64,000 nt of DNA from Trichobilharzia szidati (GCA_944472155.2 OX235271.1:79220256-79284255), one strand, 5' to 3'; positions 60,701 to 64,000 are shown, counted from the first letter of the stretch. The notes: generated from the sequence alone by a model not told the origin. Program-made: numbers and translations.

Positions 60701-61792
60701 GATTGCCATTTCAATAAAGATCTCGCTTCCTGGAGTTAGGGTTATGACAACGATTGCGTAATCATTGGGAATACAAAGATATTTATAGCTACAGACAGCC
60801 ATTAACATACAATTCAAATCACTTATCACCGGGTTCAAATCCCAGTGGGTGCGTACTGATGAAGAGTCCCAAACTAGGACGAAACAGCTGTTCAGTACTC
60901 CCAGGTCTTCCAATGGTTCTCTAATCGATGTCAGCTCATGATGAAAATCCTGTAACCAATCAAATCCCTACAAACCAACACTTGAAAATTATTTCTGTTG
61001 AGAATAGTTTGTAAATATTGCCTTCTAAAATCAAAACTTCCAATATGCGCACTTTTTCGTCTTCCCCACACTTGAATTTCTTTCCCTTTATTTTAAAATG
61101 AAGGGTTTTTATCATCAAATCGTTCATCCTAATGAGAATTCAACTACTCATAAAATAACGGAGCCATATTATTTTGGTTGATGGTGTCTAGCAGTGGAAT
61201 CCAGGATGCATACTGCGTCTGATTTGGGACTTATCACTGAATGCACCTGCACTCCCAGTGAGTGATAGTGTTCCACTCAAACCCAACCCTGCACTCACTG
61301 TTTCAGACGCCGAAGCACTATCTACTGGGCAACAGGTATCAGTTATTATCCTTTTTTAATTCAATTTTGATTCTCTCCTTGATTGATCCGACCGAGGTGT
61401 TCAGCCTCTGCAGACTTCATGTTACTCCTTAGATATCGTCGGAGCGTCCGCACTAGGAGCCAACATGTCAGCAGAGAGACTGAGCATTTCATTCCAACGT
61501 AATAAATCAACAGAAAAATTTAAATTAACCTGAAAACAAACGGAACAATGAGTTTCATAGGACACTGTTAGAGCGAGGTGAAGTCAAACAGGATGTTATA
61601 CTCCGCGGAAATTATTAGATAATCTTAATATATTTAGTAATACATATTATACATACACTACTTACACTGAGTGCGAACGGATTTTCACTAGTACTGACAG
61701 GACCTCGATTATTGATATTAGCTGGATTTTTTATCTTGGGACTAGGAGTAGTCGACAGTGTTGTTAGACTTGAGACAGATGCCGTATGATCT
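30176..61792 (-). CDS. NPRL3: NPRL3 (GATOR1 subunit), eight exons, 5' end missing
   Basis: Exons in transcript order: 61792-61666, 57839-57450, 54804-54574, 52356-51862, 48554-48337, 35540-35306, 33647-33435, 30745-30176 (stop included). All have GT-AG introns and consistent phases (including a split GA|C codon between 48337 and 35540), giving about 825 residues; human NPRL3 has 569, the excess being Asn/Ser-rich inserts. NPRL3 joins NPRL2 and DEPDC5 in GATOR1, the GAP for Rag GTPases that switches TORC1 off when amino acids are scarce. Diagnostic matches to human NPRL3: VCFCLPHKAY and KIRPYHALILLL; ALWLIYRGHALIVYPIVANN with MYVLAPHS; LIAWLLRRRLIIQ; FSRILPHLPAHIEEIMFKEQ with DPVTACF at the C-terminus. 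The first exon(s), expected to encode the 'VSSGSRGN.LLFRYPF'-type start, were not found in the window. Confidence 0.94.
30990..31410 (+). repeat. Interspersed repeat E in NPRL3 intron
   Basis: Matches 41290-41760 along its length (GTCATTTAAG-type start, GGGTCAGCCATGTAGGGAAATGTAGACTGCC, GGTCCTCGAGACTATAAAAA, GTGTGGCAAACTTGAACTGC) and ends near TGTGTAAACTTCTATGTTAG. No open frame. Possibly the 3' end of a LINE. Confidence 0.55.
31505..31774 (-). mobile_element. SINE family C with 12-bp TSD
   Basis: Flanked by GACATAAATACT (31493-31504) and GACATAAGTACT (31775-31786), one mismatch. Minus strand: tRNA-like head with GGTCCTGGGTTCGAATCCC, then CCGATGATTCCCAAACTAGG and ATGAAACAG. It lacks the 5' third of the consensus unit. 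Confidence 0.85.
32037..33330 (-). mobile_element. CR1/jockey-like LINE, 5'-truncated
   Basis: The frame at 33371-32562 is open for 269 codons. Motifs: LNSFLSYISEWFKLNGLMLN then PSKCQTIDFS (the segment after the FADD box in non-LTR RTs), NDKYLGLVLSSDLTWTSHI, YYIKKLRQSGI, VNSCILPILLYCSPLVFSGL, LRRMLKVVSRTSGVNLSQLV and SMIPYLARVLSDRDNVKRET. The 3' UTR has ATGTGCTGAAAATTCCACAC and AATAAAGC, ending in (TTA)n at 32037-32050. The RT palm upstream is missing and the frame start joins intron sequence near 33330-33370. It is antisense to nothing: same strand as NPRL3, within its last intron. The long undisrupted frame suggests a young insertion. Confidence 0.85.
33435..33647 (-). CDS. NPRL3: NPRL3 exon
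   Basis: 71 codons between TTCCAG| and CAA|GTAAAT, starting LLTSFSTTFILKDHF and ending INLIAWLLRRRLIIQ. The end matches the human 'LIQMVVWMLQRRLLIQ'. It has no ATG start of its own and is easily missed by open-frame searches. Confidence 0.9.
34376..34432 (+). mobile_element. SINE family A 5' fragment
   Basis: Only the head survives: GTGTGCGTCGGTGGGATAGC GGTTAGGACGCTCGCCGACT-type sequence with the A box; the B box and body are missing. It lies just before a family C copy. Confidence 0.7.
34460..34855 (+). mobile_element. SINE family C (long copy)
   Basis: From CAACCTGACTATCTACCTAT through a GTGGGACGTCATGTCCAGTA block, the tRNA-like head (CAGTGGCTTAATGGTCTACG; GGTCCTGGGTTCGAACCCC), a degenerate hammerhead block (CTGATCAAGAATCCC, AAACTAGGACGATGGAAACAG) to GTTCTCTAACCGAAGTCAGT. 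Lies in the intron between 33648 and 35305. Confidence 0.8.
35306..35540 (-). CDS. NPRL3: NPRL3 exon
   Basis: 235 nt between AAATTTAG| and GAG|GTAATA. The first base completes the split codon GA|C. Encodes FINELSPTVSLCNIAERIHS, CLNLALWLIYRGHALIVYPI and VANNMYVLAPHSKAWFTPQL, the best conserved block of the protein. Confidence 0.95.
35650..35850 (-). mobile_element. RTE 3' end
   Basis: Minus strand: VTWRRSYEEDEEMRDYVQSS, NRRKWRCVVEAPYVPLGT, then an (AATA)-rich tail at 35650-35660. It matches the 3' end of the RTE copy at 56690-56830. Confidence 0.7.
35865..36089 (-). mobile_element. Sm-alpha SINE (family B), interrupted
   Basis: Minus orientation: CCAGTGAATGAGAGTGTTCC, a B box (GGTTCGAGCCTC on the minus strand) and an A-box region near 35970, with a decayed hammerhead end near 35880-35900. 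Its hairpin-loop part is split by the inverted-repeat element at 36099-36841; the other side resumes at 36851 (AAGCCTAGACGATGTCT). Confidence 0.65.
36240..36400. repeat. Interstitial telomere-like (TTAGGG) degenerate repeats
   Basis: AGTTAGGGTTAGGTTAACC, ACATTAGGGTTAGGTTCAGG and GATTAGGGTTATTGTTAAGG within the TIR element. The composition is like 11278-11450. Confidence 0.6.
36455..36650. repeat. Short foldback (PLE terminal-repeat family)
   Basis: AGAGTATAATTCCATTGTGG ... ATTTTGATAAAG (36470-36525) is followed by its reverse complement (36590-36642). The loop contains CTGATGACGTTTTGAGCAC, as in the foldback at 23558-24682. Confidence 0.75.
37430..37790 (+). pseudogene. Penelope-like endonuclease fragment
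   Basis: Contains CIYQFECMCGHTYRNK, SSSIAKHIIETGYKIDVNRS, KFVEALA and, one frame over, AIRKFKPPLCVQKQFVITLN LPW. This is the end of a PLE GIY-YIG domain with a one-base frameshift at about 37696. Antisense to NPRL3, in its largest intron. Confidence 0.75.
38060..38330 (+). mobile_element. SINE family C (decayed)
   Basis: Contains the GTGAGGACAAACACTC and GACTGGTGATGGCTGT blocks, a tRNA-like head with GGTCCTAGGTTCAATCCCC, and TCTGAAGAGTCCCAAACTAG GACAAAACAG, the degenerate hammerhead block. Confidence 0.75.
39152..39370 (+). mobile_element. SINE family A' (RTE-tailed)
   Basis: Head GCGTCTGTGGTTCAGTGGTA ... GGGGCTCGAGTCCC, then a body (TTAGCTAGACAAGGAGGAAAG GTTGGGCGTGAGGCTAGC) and a tail CAAAGCTAAAGCTTGCAGCC ... 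TGTTCCACTGGGAACGTAAAGGAATAAAA. The tail matches the RTE 3' end (for example 56799-56825). Further copies: 47160-47371, 50148-50374, 53112-53550, 62045-62286, 63310-63545. Confidence 0.8.
39444..39494 (+). ncRNA. Hammerhead ribozyme of a PLE terminal repeat
   Basis: GCAG (39444-39447) + CTGATGAG (39448-39455) + a 7-8 nt stem II/loop region + CGAAA (39464-39468) + a stem III formed by AUAA with UUGU (including a wobble) + GUU cleavage triplet + CTGT (39491-39494) pairing with GCAG. Predicted cleavage after 39490. Stem II is minimal (one G-C closing pair), as described for 'minimalist' PLE hammerheads. The surrounding sequence (39395-39545) is related to the inverted repeats at 44825-45480. Confidence 0.65.
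40545..40690 (-). mobile_element. Sm-alpha SINE 3' part with hammerhead remnant
   Basis: Minus strand: CTGATGAGTCCTAAATAGAA CGAAGT, then ATGCATCTTATATTCTACAACTAGCC. The CTGATGAG box is intact, but stem II is mismatched and GAAAC has become GAAGT, so it is inactive. The tRNA part is mostly lost. Confidence 0.7.
40845..41215 (-). mobile_element. SINE family C (old copy)
   Basis: Minus orientation: tRNA-like head around 40920-40990 (GGTCCTAAGTCCGATTCC), hammerhead block degraded (TTGAAGATTCCAGAACTAGG AAGAGG at 40860-40890), and 5' part with GAGGACAAATAACTGTCGAC and CAAATCCCTGCAAACC-type sequence near 41190. Confidence 0.65.
41290..41760 (+). repeat. Interspersed repeat E
   Basis: A copy of 30990-31410 extended at its 3' end through CATGGAGTGTGGCGAATTGAAC and GTGCAAAGTTCTATGTCGAA to a (CAGA)n tail at 41740-41752. 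No coding frame recognised. Confidence 0.55.
42165..42490. repeat. Simple repeats upstream of the GPCR
   Basis: A (CT)n run near 42165-42176 and a (GATA)n run near 42466-42486. They lie in the 5' flank of the GPCR gene. Confidence 0.7.
42847..44136 (+). CDS. Rhodopsin-like GPCR, intronless, nested in NPRL3 intron
   Basis: 429 codons, uninterrupted. The first ATG in frame is 42847; the frame opens further upstream without an ATG. Hydropathy gives seven segments at about residues 24-54, 118-142, 160-184, 204-226, 238-262, 308-334 and 350-376. N-glycosylation sites N7 and N11; disulphide candidates Cys159 (start of TM3) and Cys231 (second outer loop); TM2 keeps Asp129 (SLAFVD). Odd points: the first inner loop is long (about 55-115) and Thr/Arg-rich; GERF (182-185) stands at the DRY position; TM6 has GALP; TM7 has GLRFYLYMF instead of NPxxY. 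This resembles platyhelminth-specific orphan rhodopsin-like receptors (PROF1-type), but that assignment is an inference and the ligand is unknown. It lies antisense within the 12.8-kb NPRL3 intron. Confidence 0.9.
   Translation: MSNYYDNITVNITGTQHNFCLKYYLPNIFVAIFGFITLIFGSFGSLLTWIYLFMFRKSSKTVCISTTKSTATRTGGTTRTATIKTVTTRTDAPSNNTSASSAGGSDIQPKQGNLRASTQLLMASLAFVDFLGQNISCLRYTILALKQYDLRLFYTDIFCRLQLFAEYCCQDASAWYMCILTGERFWLMARPTSAYSMNKREIKPPAFTLMIVTLTIIGKNAVLLASSQDVCSEGYTDKTFFLIDLVYKCIIPFLILVTTSTGNLIIMQRQLIKMHSDHMSIGKGLSIITMSRKNKAKLPPTAAAMWEVVFACRMMVVSSIVFIIGALPMNLFKLANSNFKNVLTARDICSVTDIVYNTINILFWTCVGLRFYLYMFSSPRVRHDMFLIGRMTLVKINILAPLRRISTGSKPSQSRSVNDTNRSQGPSKN
44896..44915 (-). ncRNA. Hammerhead core in left PLE arm
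   Basis: Minus strand: CTGATGAG (44915-44908), seven bases, CGAAA (44900-44896). The 3' strand of stem I is mutated (CTTG instead of CTGC), so this copy is probably inactive. Confidence 0.55.
45368..45420 (+). ncRNA. Hammerhead ribozyme of a PLE terminal repeat
   Basis: GCAG (45368-45371) + CTGATGAG (45372-45379) + AAGCCAA + CGAAA (45387-45391), stem III by AUAAG with UUUAU around a loop containing the palindrome ATGGTACCAT, cleavage triplet ATT ending at 45416, then CTGC (45417-45420) pairing with GCAG. Stem I can continue past an internal loop with CC (45361-45362) to GG (45427-45428). All stems and the NUH site are present; stem II is minimal. Confidence 0.7.
45483..45765 (+). mobile_element. 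SINE family C
   Basis: Starts TGATCACGGGAGTGAGGGAA-type sequence, then a weakly conserved tRNA-like head (B box lost: GTCATGGTTAAGAATCCCC), then ACTGATGAGGAGTCCTAAAC TAGGACGAAACAGCTGTCC, the best-preserved hammerhead block of the family in this window, ending near ATCAATCCGTGATGAAAC. Confidence 0.75.
45766..47159. other. No gene recognised; (TA)n at 47030-47056
   Basis: NPRL3 intron sequence without a conserved frame. A TATA dinucleotide run lies just before the SINE at 47160. Confidence 0.4.
47160..47371 (-). mobile_element. SINE family A'
   Basis: Minus-strand copy: head at 47371 (GTGCGTTGGTGGCGTATTGG), B box region GGTTCGATTACC, and tail GGCTTGAAGCCCTATGGAAT at 47175-47190. Confidence 0.75.
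47865..47930 (+). mobile_element. SINE family C tRNA-like fragment
   Basis: CAATGGTCAGCGAGCTTGAC ... AAAGTCCTGGGATAAATTTC, the tRNA-like head only, decayed. Confidence 0.5.
48337..48554 (-). CDS. NPRL3: NPRL3 exon
   Basis: 218 nt between TTTCAG| and GA|GTAGGT (phase 2; the codon is completed by C at 35540). Encodes INKIYPVCFCLPHKAYCLNS, MDKIRPYHALILLLRKD and LPTDINPTLN. Matches human 'VSFCLPHK' and 'KAIRPYHALLLL'. Confidence 0.95.
49097..49130 (+). ncRNA. PLE-type minimal hammerhead-like motif
   Basis: CTGAAGATGTCTAGAAGGAC GACGAAAGCTTC: stem II GTC/GAC, GAAAG in place of GAAAC. The same motif as 27042-27075, which follows a PLE endonuclease; here only the 3' end of the element is left. A (TA)n run follows at 49163-49182. 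Confidence 0.5.
49683..50045 (-). mobile_element. SINE family C split by SINE A
   Basis: Two halves of one minus-strand family C copy, 49683-49747 (ends within GGACGAAACAGCTG on the minus strand) and 49942-50045 (GGGTGCGTACTGATGAA, then the tRNA-like head with GGTCCTGGGTTCGAATCCC). The hammerhead block is cut in two by the SINE A at 49748-49941. Confidence 0.8.
49748..49941 (+). mobile_element. SINE family A nested in family C
   Basis: The best-preserved A copy: AGTCGGTGGCACAGTGGTTA, GGGGTTCGATCCCCTGCCGG CGCACACCCG, TGCTGAAAATTCCACACTTG, tail AAAATAAAAATAAATAA. It is younger than the C copy it interrupts. Confidence 0.85.
50148..50374 (+). mobile_element. SINE family A'
   Basis: Head CGGCGTCGGTAGTTCAACGG ... 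GGTTCGATTCCC, body and tail CTTCAAAGCTTGAAGCTCTA TGTTCCACTCGGAAC. A tail-only fragment lies at 50818-50875. Confidence 0.75.
50510..50740 (-). mobile_element. RTE 3' end (decayed)
   Basis: Related to 35650-35850 and 18840-18960: plus-strand CCGAATGGAACATAAGG, ACATCTTTATGCGATTGG, ACGACTGCTCATAATCTT, TATGATCTCTTCTATGTTGCA. Confidence 0.55.
50955..51345 (+). pseudogene. Penelope-like endonuclease fragment
   Basis: CTYRFTFSWGVKYIGRTQRQ, LEHCSAWLARGEKKNTSSSI, LEHPVNSGH and, after frameshifts, VRKDFEYAICT, ESLAI-like and HSLYRG-like pieces. KYIGRT is the GIY-YIG core. Same domain as at 26189, 27660, 37430 and 45125. Confidence 0.75.
51862..52356 (-). CDS. NPRL3: NPRL3 exon
   Basis: 165 codons between TTTTCAG| and AAG|GTAAGT. 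Starts IGSQIRRAELMFNYLRDQRD, has a long Asn/Ser/Thr-rich insert, and ends VQISSLCAELKSILDSICKT GHVNVK, matching the human '[20 protein letters not shown]'. Confidence 0.92.
52500..52732 (+). repeat. Partial solo gypsy LTR
   Basis: Read on the minus strand it starts TGTAACGACAGAAGACAAGG, as at 20832, and continues to GCTGTGATTGGTTGGTGAG at about 52500, where it stops short of the usual LTR end. Strand is given by analogy with the coding strand of the 3390-4449 element. It lies 140 bp upstream (in the intron) of the NPRL3 exon 51862-52356. Confidence 0.75.
53112..53550 (+). mobile_element. SINE family A' interrupted by SINE A
   Basis: Left part 53112-53306 (head GTGTGTCGCTGGCACAGTGG, GTTCGATCC, body to CAAAGCTCTAGCTCTG), right part 53512-53550 (GAAGCCCTAAGTTTCACTGA GAACGCAAAGG). 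The two halves join seamlessly when the inserted A copy is removed. Confidence 0.85.
53312..53508 (+). mobile_element. SINE family A nested in A'
   Basis: GTGCGTCGGTGGCACAGCGG TTAGGACTC, GGTCCGGGGTTAGATCGCC, GCTGAAAATTCCATACTTGT, ending AAAAAAATTAATTATT. Later insertion than the A' copy around it. Confidence 0.85.
54130..54380. mobile_element. Family C fragments, head to head
   Basis: 54145-54235 is a minus-oriented family C 3' part (ACTGATGAAGAGTTCCAATC on the minus strand); 54270-54378 is a plus-oriented one (CTGAAGAGTCTCAATCTGGG TTGAAACAG). Together they form an imperfect palindrome. It lies in an NPRL3 intron close to exon 54574-54804. Confidence 0.65.
54574..54804 (-). CDS. NPRL3: NPRL3 exon
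   Basis: 77 codons between TTCACAG| and TTG|GTAAGT. Starts LENSIFVGAAFNLSPSD (human 'IDNVRFVGHPTLL'), has a Ser/Asp-rich insert, and ends AHTMISFTVGFLMDSSAPPS VLSYLTELSRL (human 'TMILFNVVFALR...SVINCLHNLSRR'). Confidence 0.93.
55245..56830 (+). mobile_element. RTE/SR2-like LINE, RT to 3' end
   Basis: Plus strand. GKAAGPDGIPAEAVKMDLET, a stop (LEKV-stop-KEGK), WRGIMLLSIPSKILSRIILE, EQAGFRRNKSCIDQIATLRI, YLNFIDFEKAFDSVDREVIW, MGVR-stop-GCLVSPMIFLIV (the Q of VRQG is a TAG), DLDFADDVCLTFHKLEDM, then frameshifts and RIFNSNVKSVLLYRSEIWRF, WRWIGHTLRKPSSDITSQAI, 3' end GAAGCCCTATGTTCCTCTAT and an (AAT)n tail at 56820-56848. The catalytic FADD is present, but two in-frame stops and later frameshifts make it inactive. 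The endonuclease domain is missing on this copy. It lies antisense in an NPRL3 intron. Confidence 0.9.
56849..56985 (-). pseudogene. RTE C-terminal scrap
   Basis: Minus strand: INGRNPKE, stop, PTYLGSIIATTVGTEEDAKA. It matches the segment after the RT domain ('EVTSFTYLGSIV.TTGGT..DVKARI'). Opposite orientation to the RTE copy on its left. Confidence 0.7.
57030..57335 (+). pseudogene. RTE endonuclease N-terminus
   Basis: A frame starting at 57039 (MATWNVHTMFEAGKVAQITN) with VLEICESRWNGSGLSKLLTG, then TVATMISTIASKALMQWERI and SKIITERVKSKEW. This is the APE-type endonuclease start of RTE elements ('MATWNVRTM.E.GK..Q...EMRR....VLGI.E.RW.GSG'). It ends abruptly near 57335, about 115 bp from the next NPRL3 exon. 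Confidence 0.75.
57450..57839 (-). CDS. NPRL3: NPRL3 exon
   Basis: 130 codons between TTTTTTAG| and AAG|GTGATT. Mostly an Asn/Ser/Thr-rich stretch, ending GISNIEGIPANVLLSLLHQQ TQALQRKIYIK, which matches the human '[24 protein letters not shown]'. No ATG of its own. Confidence 0.88.
58015..58375 (+). mobile_element. SINE family C
   Basis: Unit from AATCCCCGCAAACGAATACTTG to CTGATATCAATCCGTTATC, with the tRNA-like head (GGTCCTGGGTTCGATCCTCGG). The hammerhead block has been lost by a small deletion (B box followed directly by GTCATAGGAGTAGGAGAAAC). Confidence 0.75.
58490..58860 (+). mobile_element. SINE family C (well preserved)
   Basis: Has all parts: CTGATGCTCACTAGTGACTG, GGGAAGCCGTGACCAGTAGG, the A-box region (CAGTGTCTCAATGGTCTACG), B box GGGTTCGAATCCC, CTGATGAAGAGTCCCAAACC AGGACGAAACAG, GTCCAGTACTCCC, and ends GTCAGCTCATGATGAAATCC. 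It is the second of two tandem family C copies (the other is 58015-58375). Confidence 0.8.
59070..59260 (+). pseudogene. RTE fragment (decayed)
   Basis: CAAACTCGAAGATCTACAGG CGAAAACCGACAAGTTAGCA and GTGATAAAGATACCTAACCA match the RTE segment just after the FADD box (compare 56070-56200 and 15160-15260). A short (AC)n run follows at 59388-59402. Confidence 0.65.
60825..61005 (+). mobile_element. SINE family C 3' half
   Basis: Begins within the B box (GGGTTCAAATCCCAGTGGGT), then ACTGATGAAGAGTCCCAAAC TAGGACGAAACAGCTGTTC, and ends CAAATCCCTACAAACCAACA CTTGAAAA. The 5' half is missing, the truncation expected of LINE- or PLE-primed reverse transcription. Confidence 0.8.
61165..61350 (-). mobile_element. 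Sm-alpha SINE (family B)
   Basis: Minus strand: tRNA-like head near 61300-61340, GGTGCATTCAG then TGATAAGTCCCAAATCAGACG, GCATCCTGGATTCCACTGCTAG. The hammerhead core has lost CTGATGA (TGATAAG) and GAAAC (GCAGT). A decayed hairpin follows at 61355-61535. Confidence 0.75.
61666..61792 (-). CDS. NPRL3: NPRL3 exon (5'-most found)
   Basis: 127 nt between TTTCTTTTAG| and CTCAGT|GTAAGT. The first base completes a codon begun in an upstream exon; thereafter DHTASVSSLTTLSTTPSPKI and STSENPFALS. Low complexity, so homology is weak, but splice sites and phase (ends in phase 0, next exon starts in phase 0) fit well. Confidence 0.7.
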
Positions 61793-61859
61793 CTAAAAGA
61801 AATATGCAAAGAAAATGAATGTTAGCAGGCAAAATGTATCGGTGCAATCAAAATTGGAG

Positions 61860-62010
61860 TACTCACCAAACCAGTAATAAGACTGGTAAAGAGGAAAGGT
61901 TGGGCATGAGGCTAGCAACCCCACCCTGTAAAAATAAACGCCACTGATACTGAAACTTCAAAGCTCTAGTTTGAAGCCTTATGATCCACTGGGAACGTAA
62001 AGGAATAAAA
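61860..62010 (+). mobile_element. SINE A' 3' part
   Basis: Starts CTCACCAAACCAGTAATAAG ACTGGTAAAGAGG, ends TATGATCCACTGGGAACGTA AAGGAATAAAA. Tail to tail with the copy at 62045-62286, making an inverted repeat of about 150 bp. Confidence 0.75.
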
Positions 62011-62044
62011 ACATATATGTATATTTGTAATCAGAAAACCGACA

Positions 62045-62286
62045 TAAATCGAATTTTCTTTTCCTTCACGTTCCCCAGTGGAACATAGGGCTTCAAGCTA
62101 GTGGCTTCAAGTTTCTTTAGCAGTGTTTATTTTACAGGATGGGGTTGCCAGTCCCATGCCCAACCTTTCCTCTTCAACAACATTATTTCTGGCTTAGCGA
62201 GGTAAAGGAGTGCGTCGGCCGGGGATCGAACCCCGGACCATGTGCATGGTCGGCGAGCGTCCTAACCACTATGCCACCGACGCACA
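62045..62286 (-). mobile_element. SINE family A'
   Basis: Minus strand: GTGCGTCGGTGGCATAGTGG TTAGGACGCTCGCCGACCAT, B box GGGTTCGATCCCC, body and tail GCCCTATGTTCCACTGGGGA ACGTGAAGG. Close to consensus. Confidence 0.85.
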
Positions 62287-62761
62287 CATAAATCGAATGA
62301 TCATCGCTTTTAATTGTTAGGATGCTTACTGTTGTTAAAAATAAGGAAAAATTGAGAAAGATGAAAATTGGAAAGAAGTCGAATTATATATTAATGGTGG
62401 TGCGCGACCCAATACTATGAAAAGGTAGATGTTGTGTTCAGTTATAGACCACAAAGACGATATTCATAAAAAAAATTGAGATACTGTTTTCGTAAATTGA
62501 ATAACGCGAAAAACAAGGCCTTAAACAAAGCAGTCAGAATAGGACAGATAAGAAAGTTAAATAGATAACAAGTATAACTTATTACCTCTGTTCTTTCTTG
62601 TTTATAAATTGTATGACAAAATACACTTAAAAGTATCATTTCATTCACAAGGAAGGGCAGACAACTGAAGGAATTACTGTTCATCATGTTTCAAATGACA
62701 ATGGACTCCAGCTAAGGAGTTCCAACATATTTACGAATTTGTGCCTTACAAATGACATTGT

Positions 62762-63175
62762 TATTACTATTGATTCCTTGTGTTCTGAATGGAACTGAAA
62801 GCTTTAGCAGCACATCGTTATTTTACTCATTTTCCTGTTATCACTTTGAGCTGGCTCCATGGACGCCCACAAGCTTTCATTTCTACCTTTATTTGATCTT
62901 CTCCATGTTAACTCCCAGTCCCCTCACCCATTCAGGTTTCAATCTAGGATTTGGTGTGTTATGTCCCTCAACAGTCTCTTCAGCATTCGTCCAATCCATC
63001 ACCACTTACTTTTGCATATTCGTCGGGCAACAGTATATTCTTGGCTGATTCGCTGTCTACTAAAGCCTTCTGTTGCTTATTTTCTCTGGCCCATCATCTT
63101 ATCTACAGTATCGAGTGGAGGCAGGTATTGATGGAAGTCTGTAGCCTATTAGAAGGGCATTCGGCGAATCATTTG
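62762..63175 (-). mobile_element. RTE 3' end (decayed)
   Basis: Aligns with 18850-19230 in the same orientation (plus-strand GAATGGAACTGAAAGCTTTA GCAGCACATC; CAGTCTCTTCAGCATTCG; GATGGAAGTCTGTAGCCT). It carries no open frame of its own; plus-strand frames here are shadows. Confidence 0.65.
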
Positions 63176-63309
63176 TTTTTAAACTAATTTCAATGGTTTT
63201 AGTGAAAAGACGTTAAATTTCTAAACAGATTAAATTAATCAGCTTAGGAAGACAAGCAATGTGATGAGACAATTAAAAATAAATAGATGATGCCTACTTA
63301 ATATCAGTA

Positions 63310-63545
63310 TTATTATTTTATTCCTTTACGTTCCCAGAGGAAAATAGGGTTCCAACCTAGAGCCTTGAAGTTTCGGTAGCAGTAGTGTTTATTTTTACAG
63401 GGTGGGGTTGCTAGCCTCACGCCCAACCTTTCCTCTTTACCAGTCTTATCACCAGCTTATTGAGGTAAAGGAGTGCGTCGGCCGGGGATCGAACCCCAAA
63501 CCACCTGCGTGGTTGGCGAGTATTCTGCCACTAAGTCACCGACAC
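63310..63545 (-). mobile_element. SINE family A'
   Basis: Minus strand: GTGTCGGTGACTTAGTGGCA GAATACTCGCCAACC, B box GGGTTCGATCCCC, body with AAGAGGAAAGGTTGGGCGTG, tail TTCCTCTGGGAACGTAAAGG AATAAAATAAT. Confidence 0.8.
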
Positions 63546-63789
63546 CGGCTACTTAATAATTCGACACTAAAAGAAGTTATGAATAACTAGATTTCTTCTA
63601 TCCAATAAAACTAATGGAACTGGATTATTACACAGAGACCACAAGTTATAACAACTAATCCGCAGGAATCACTCAATCATTCACAATACCAATAATGAAA
63701 TATTCTAAACACACAGAAGAACAAAGCAGAATAAATTCCAATAGTGCTTACAGTTTTCATCTACATGGTGACTGAAATGAACTACACTA

Positions 63790-64000
63790 TGATTATTTAA
63801 TTCAATTTAGATTTTCCCGTCGATTGATTGGATCGAAGTACTCCGTCTCAGGTTGACATGTCGGCTCCTTGTGCAGATGCTTCAACGATGTCTGGTCATG
63901 GGCCGGTTCCAGCCTCGGTGGGGGGCACCATCCAGACGACGAGTCCCAAATAGGACGAAATTCGCATCCTGGATTCCACTGCTAGTTACCATCCACCAAT
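63790..64000 (+). mobile_element. Sm-alpha SINE (family B), cut by window edge
   Basis: One arm of the hairpin (AGATTTTCCCGTCGATTGAT, 63810-63890), then a B-box relic (GGTTCCAGCCTC), then CATCCAGACGACGAGTCCCA AATAGGACGAAATTC and GCATCCTGGATTCCACTGCTAG. Stem I (ATCCAG/CTGGAT) and stem II (GTCC/GGAC) are intact; CTGATGA reads ACGACGA. The second hairpin arm and the A box are deleted. Confidence 0.8.

Noticed and set aside
63729..63760. Candidate upstream NPRL3 mini-exon on the minus strand (TTTCAG|...|GTAAGC)
   Set aside because: Splice-like ends enclose only about 21 bases; the frames either contain stops or end in the wrong phase for the exon at 61792, and there is no homology.

Overview
The window is eukaryotic nuclear DNA, AT-rich and crowded with repeats. 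It almost certainly comes from a schistosome or close relative (Platyhelminthes, Trematoda). The evidence is the repeat set: tRNA-headed SINEs of the S-mansoni-alpha (Sm-alpha) type with hammerhead ribozyme sequences, RTE/SR2-like and CR1/jockey-like LINEs, Penelope-like elements (PLEs) with GIY-YIG endonuclease, and Ty3/gypsy elements. The host genes agree, with strong spliced matches to metazoan proteins, Asn/Ser/Thr-rich inserts and a platyhelminth-style GPCR. There is no operon or bacterial-type feature.

Layout. 1-14.4 kb: no host gene recognised; decayed gypsy pol and gag, an internally deleted gypsy element with two 319-bp LTRs, LINE pieces, tRNA-type SINEs and TTAGGG-like repeats. 14.5-20.4 kb (+): a complete four-exon ASNA1/GET3 (TRC40) gene of 347 codons, whose introns carry RTE, SINE and hammerhead sequences. 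20.4-30.2 kb: intergenic, with a solo LTR, a PLE foldback containing a nested ribozyme SINE, and PLE endonuclease and RT fragments. 30.2-61.8 kb (-): eight exons of NPRL3, a subunit of the GATOR1 complex that restrains TORC1; the 5' exon(s) lie beyond the right edge or were not found. Inside its 12.8-kb intron, on the opposite strand, is an intact intronless rhodopsin-like GPCR (42847-44136). 61.8-64 kb: RTE, SINE and Sm-alpha repeats, presumably in the first NPRL3 intron or upstream of it.

ASNA1 and NPRL3 are convergent (tail to tail). They act in different pathways: tail-anchored protein insertion, and amino-acid sensing upstream of TORC1. I see no functional link beyond neighbourhood.

The most interesting material is in the repeats: (i) hammerhead motifs in PLE terminal repeats, two of which fold with all stems and a NUH cleavage site; (ii) a tRNA-headed, hammerhead-like SINE family ('family C') with clear target-site duplications and a 1.4-mer copy; (iii) two further SINE families sharing one tRNA-like head, with 3' tails that match the RTE and the CR1-like LINE in this same window; (iv) a 743-bp terminal-inverted-repeat element with an 8-9 bp target duplication inserted inside an Sm-alpha copy; (v) several datable nested insertions. 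Family letters A, A', B (Sm-alpha), C and E are local labels used here only. All homology calls are from reading motifs by eye; no database was searched.
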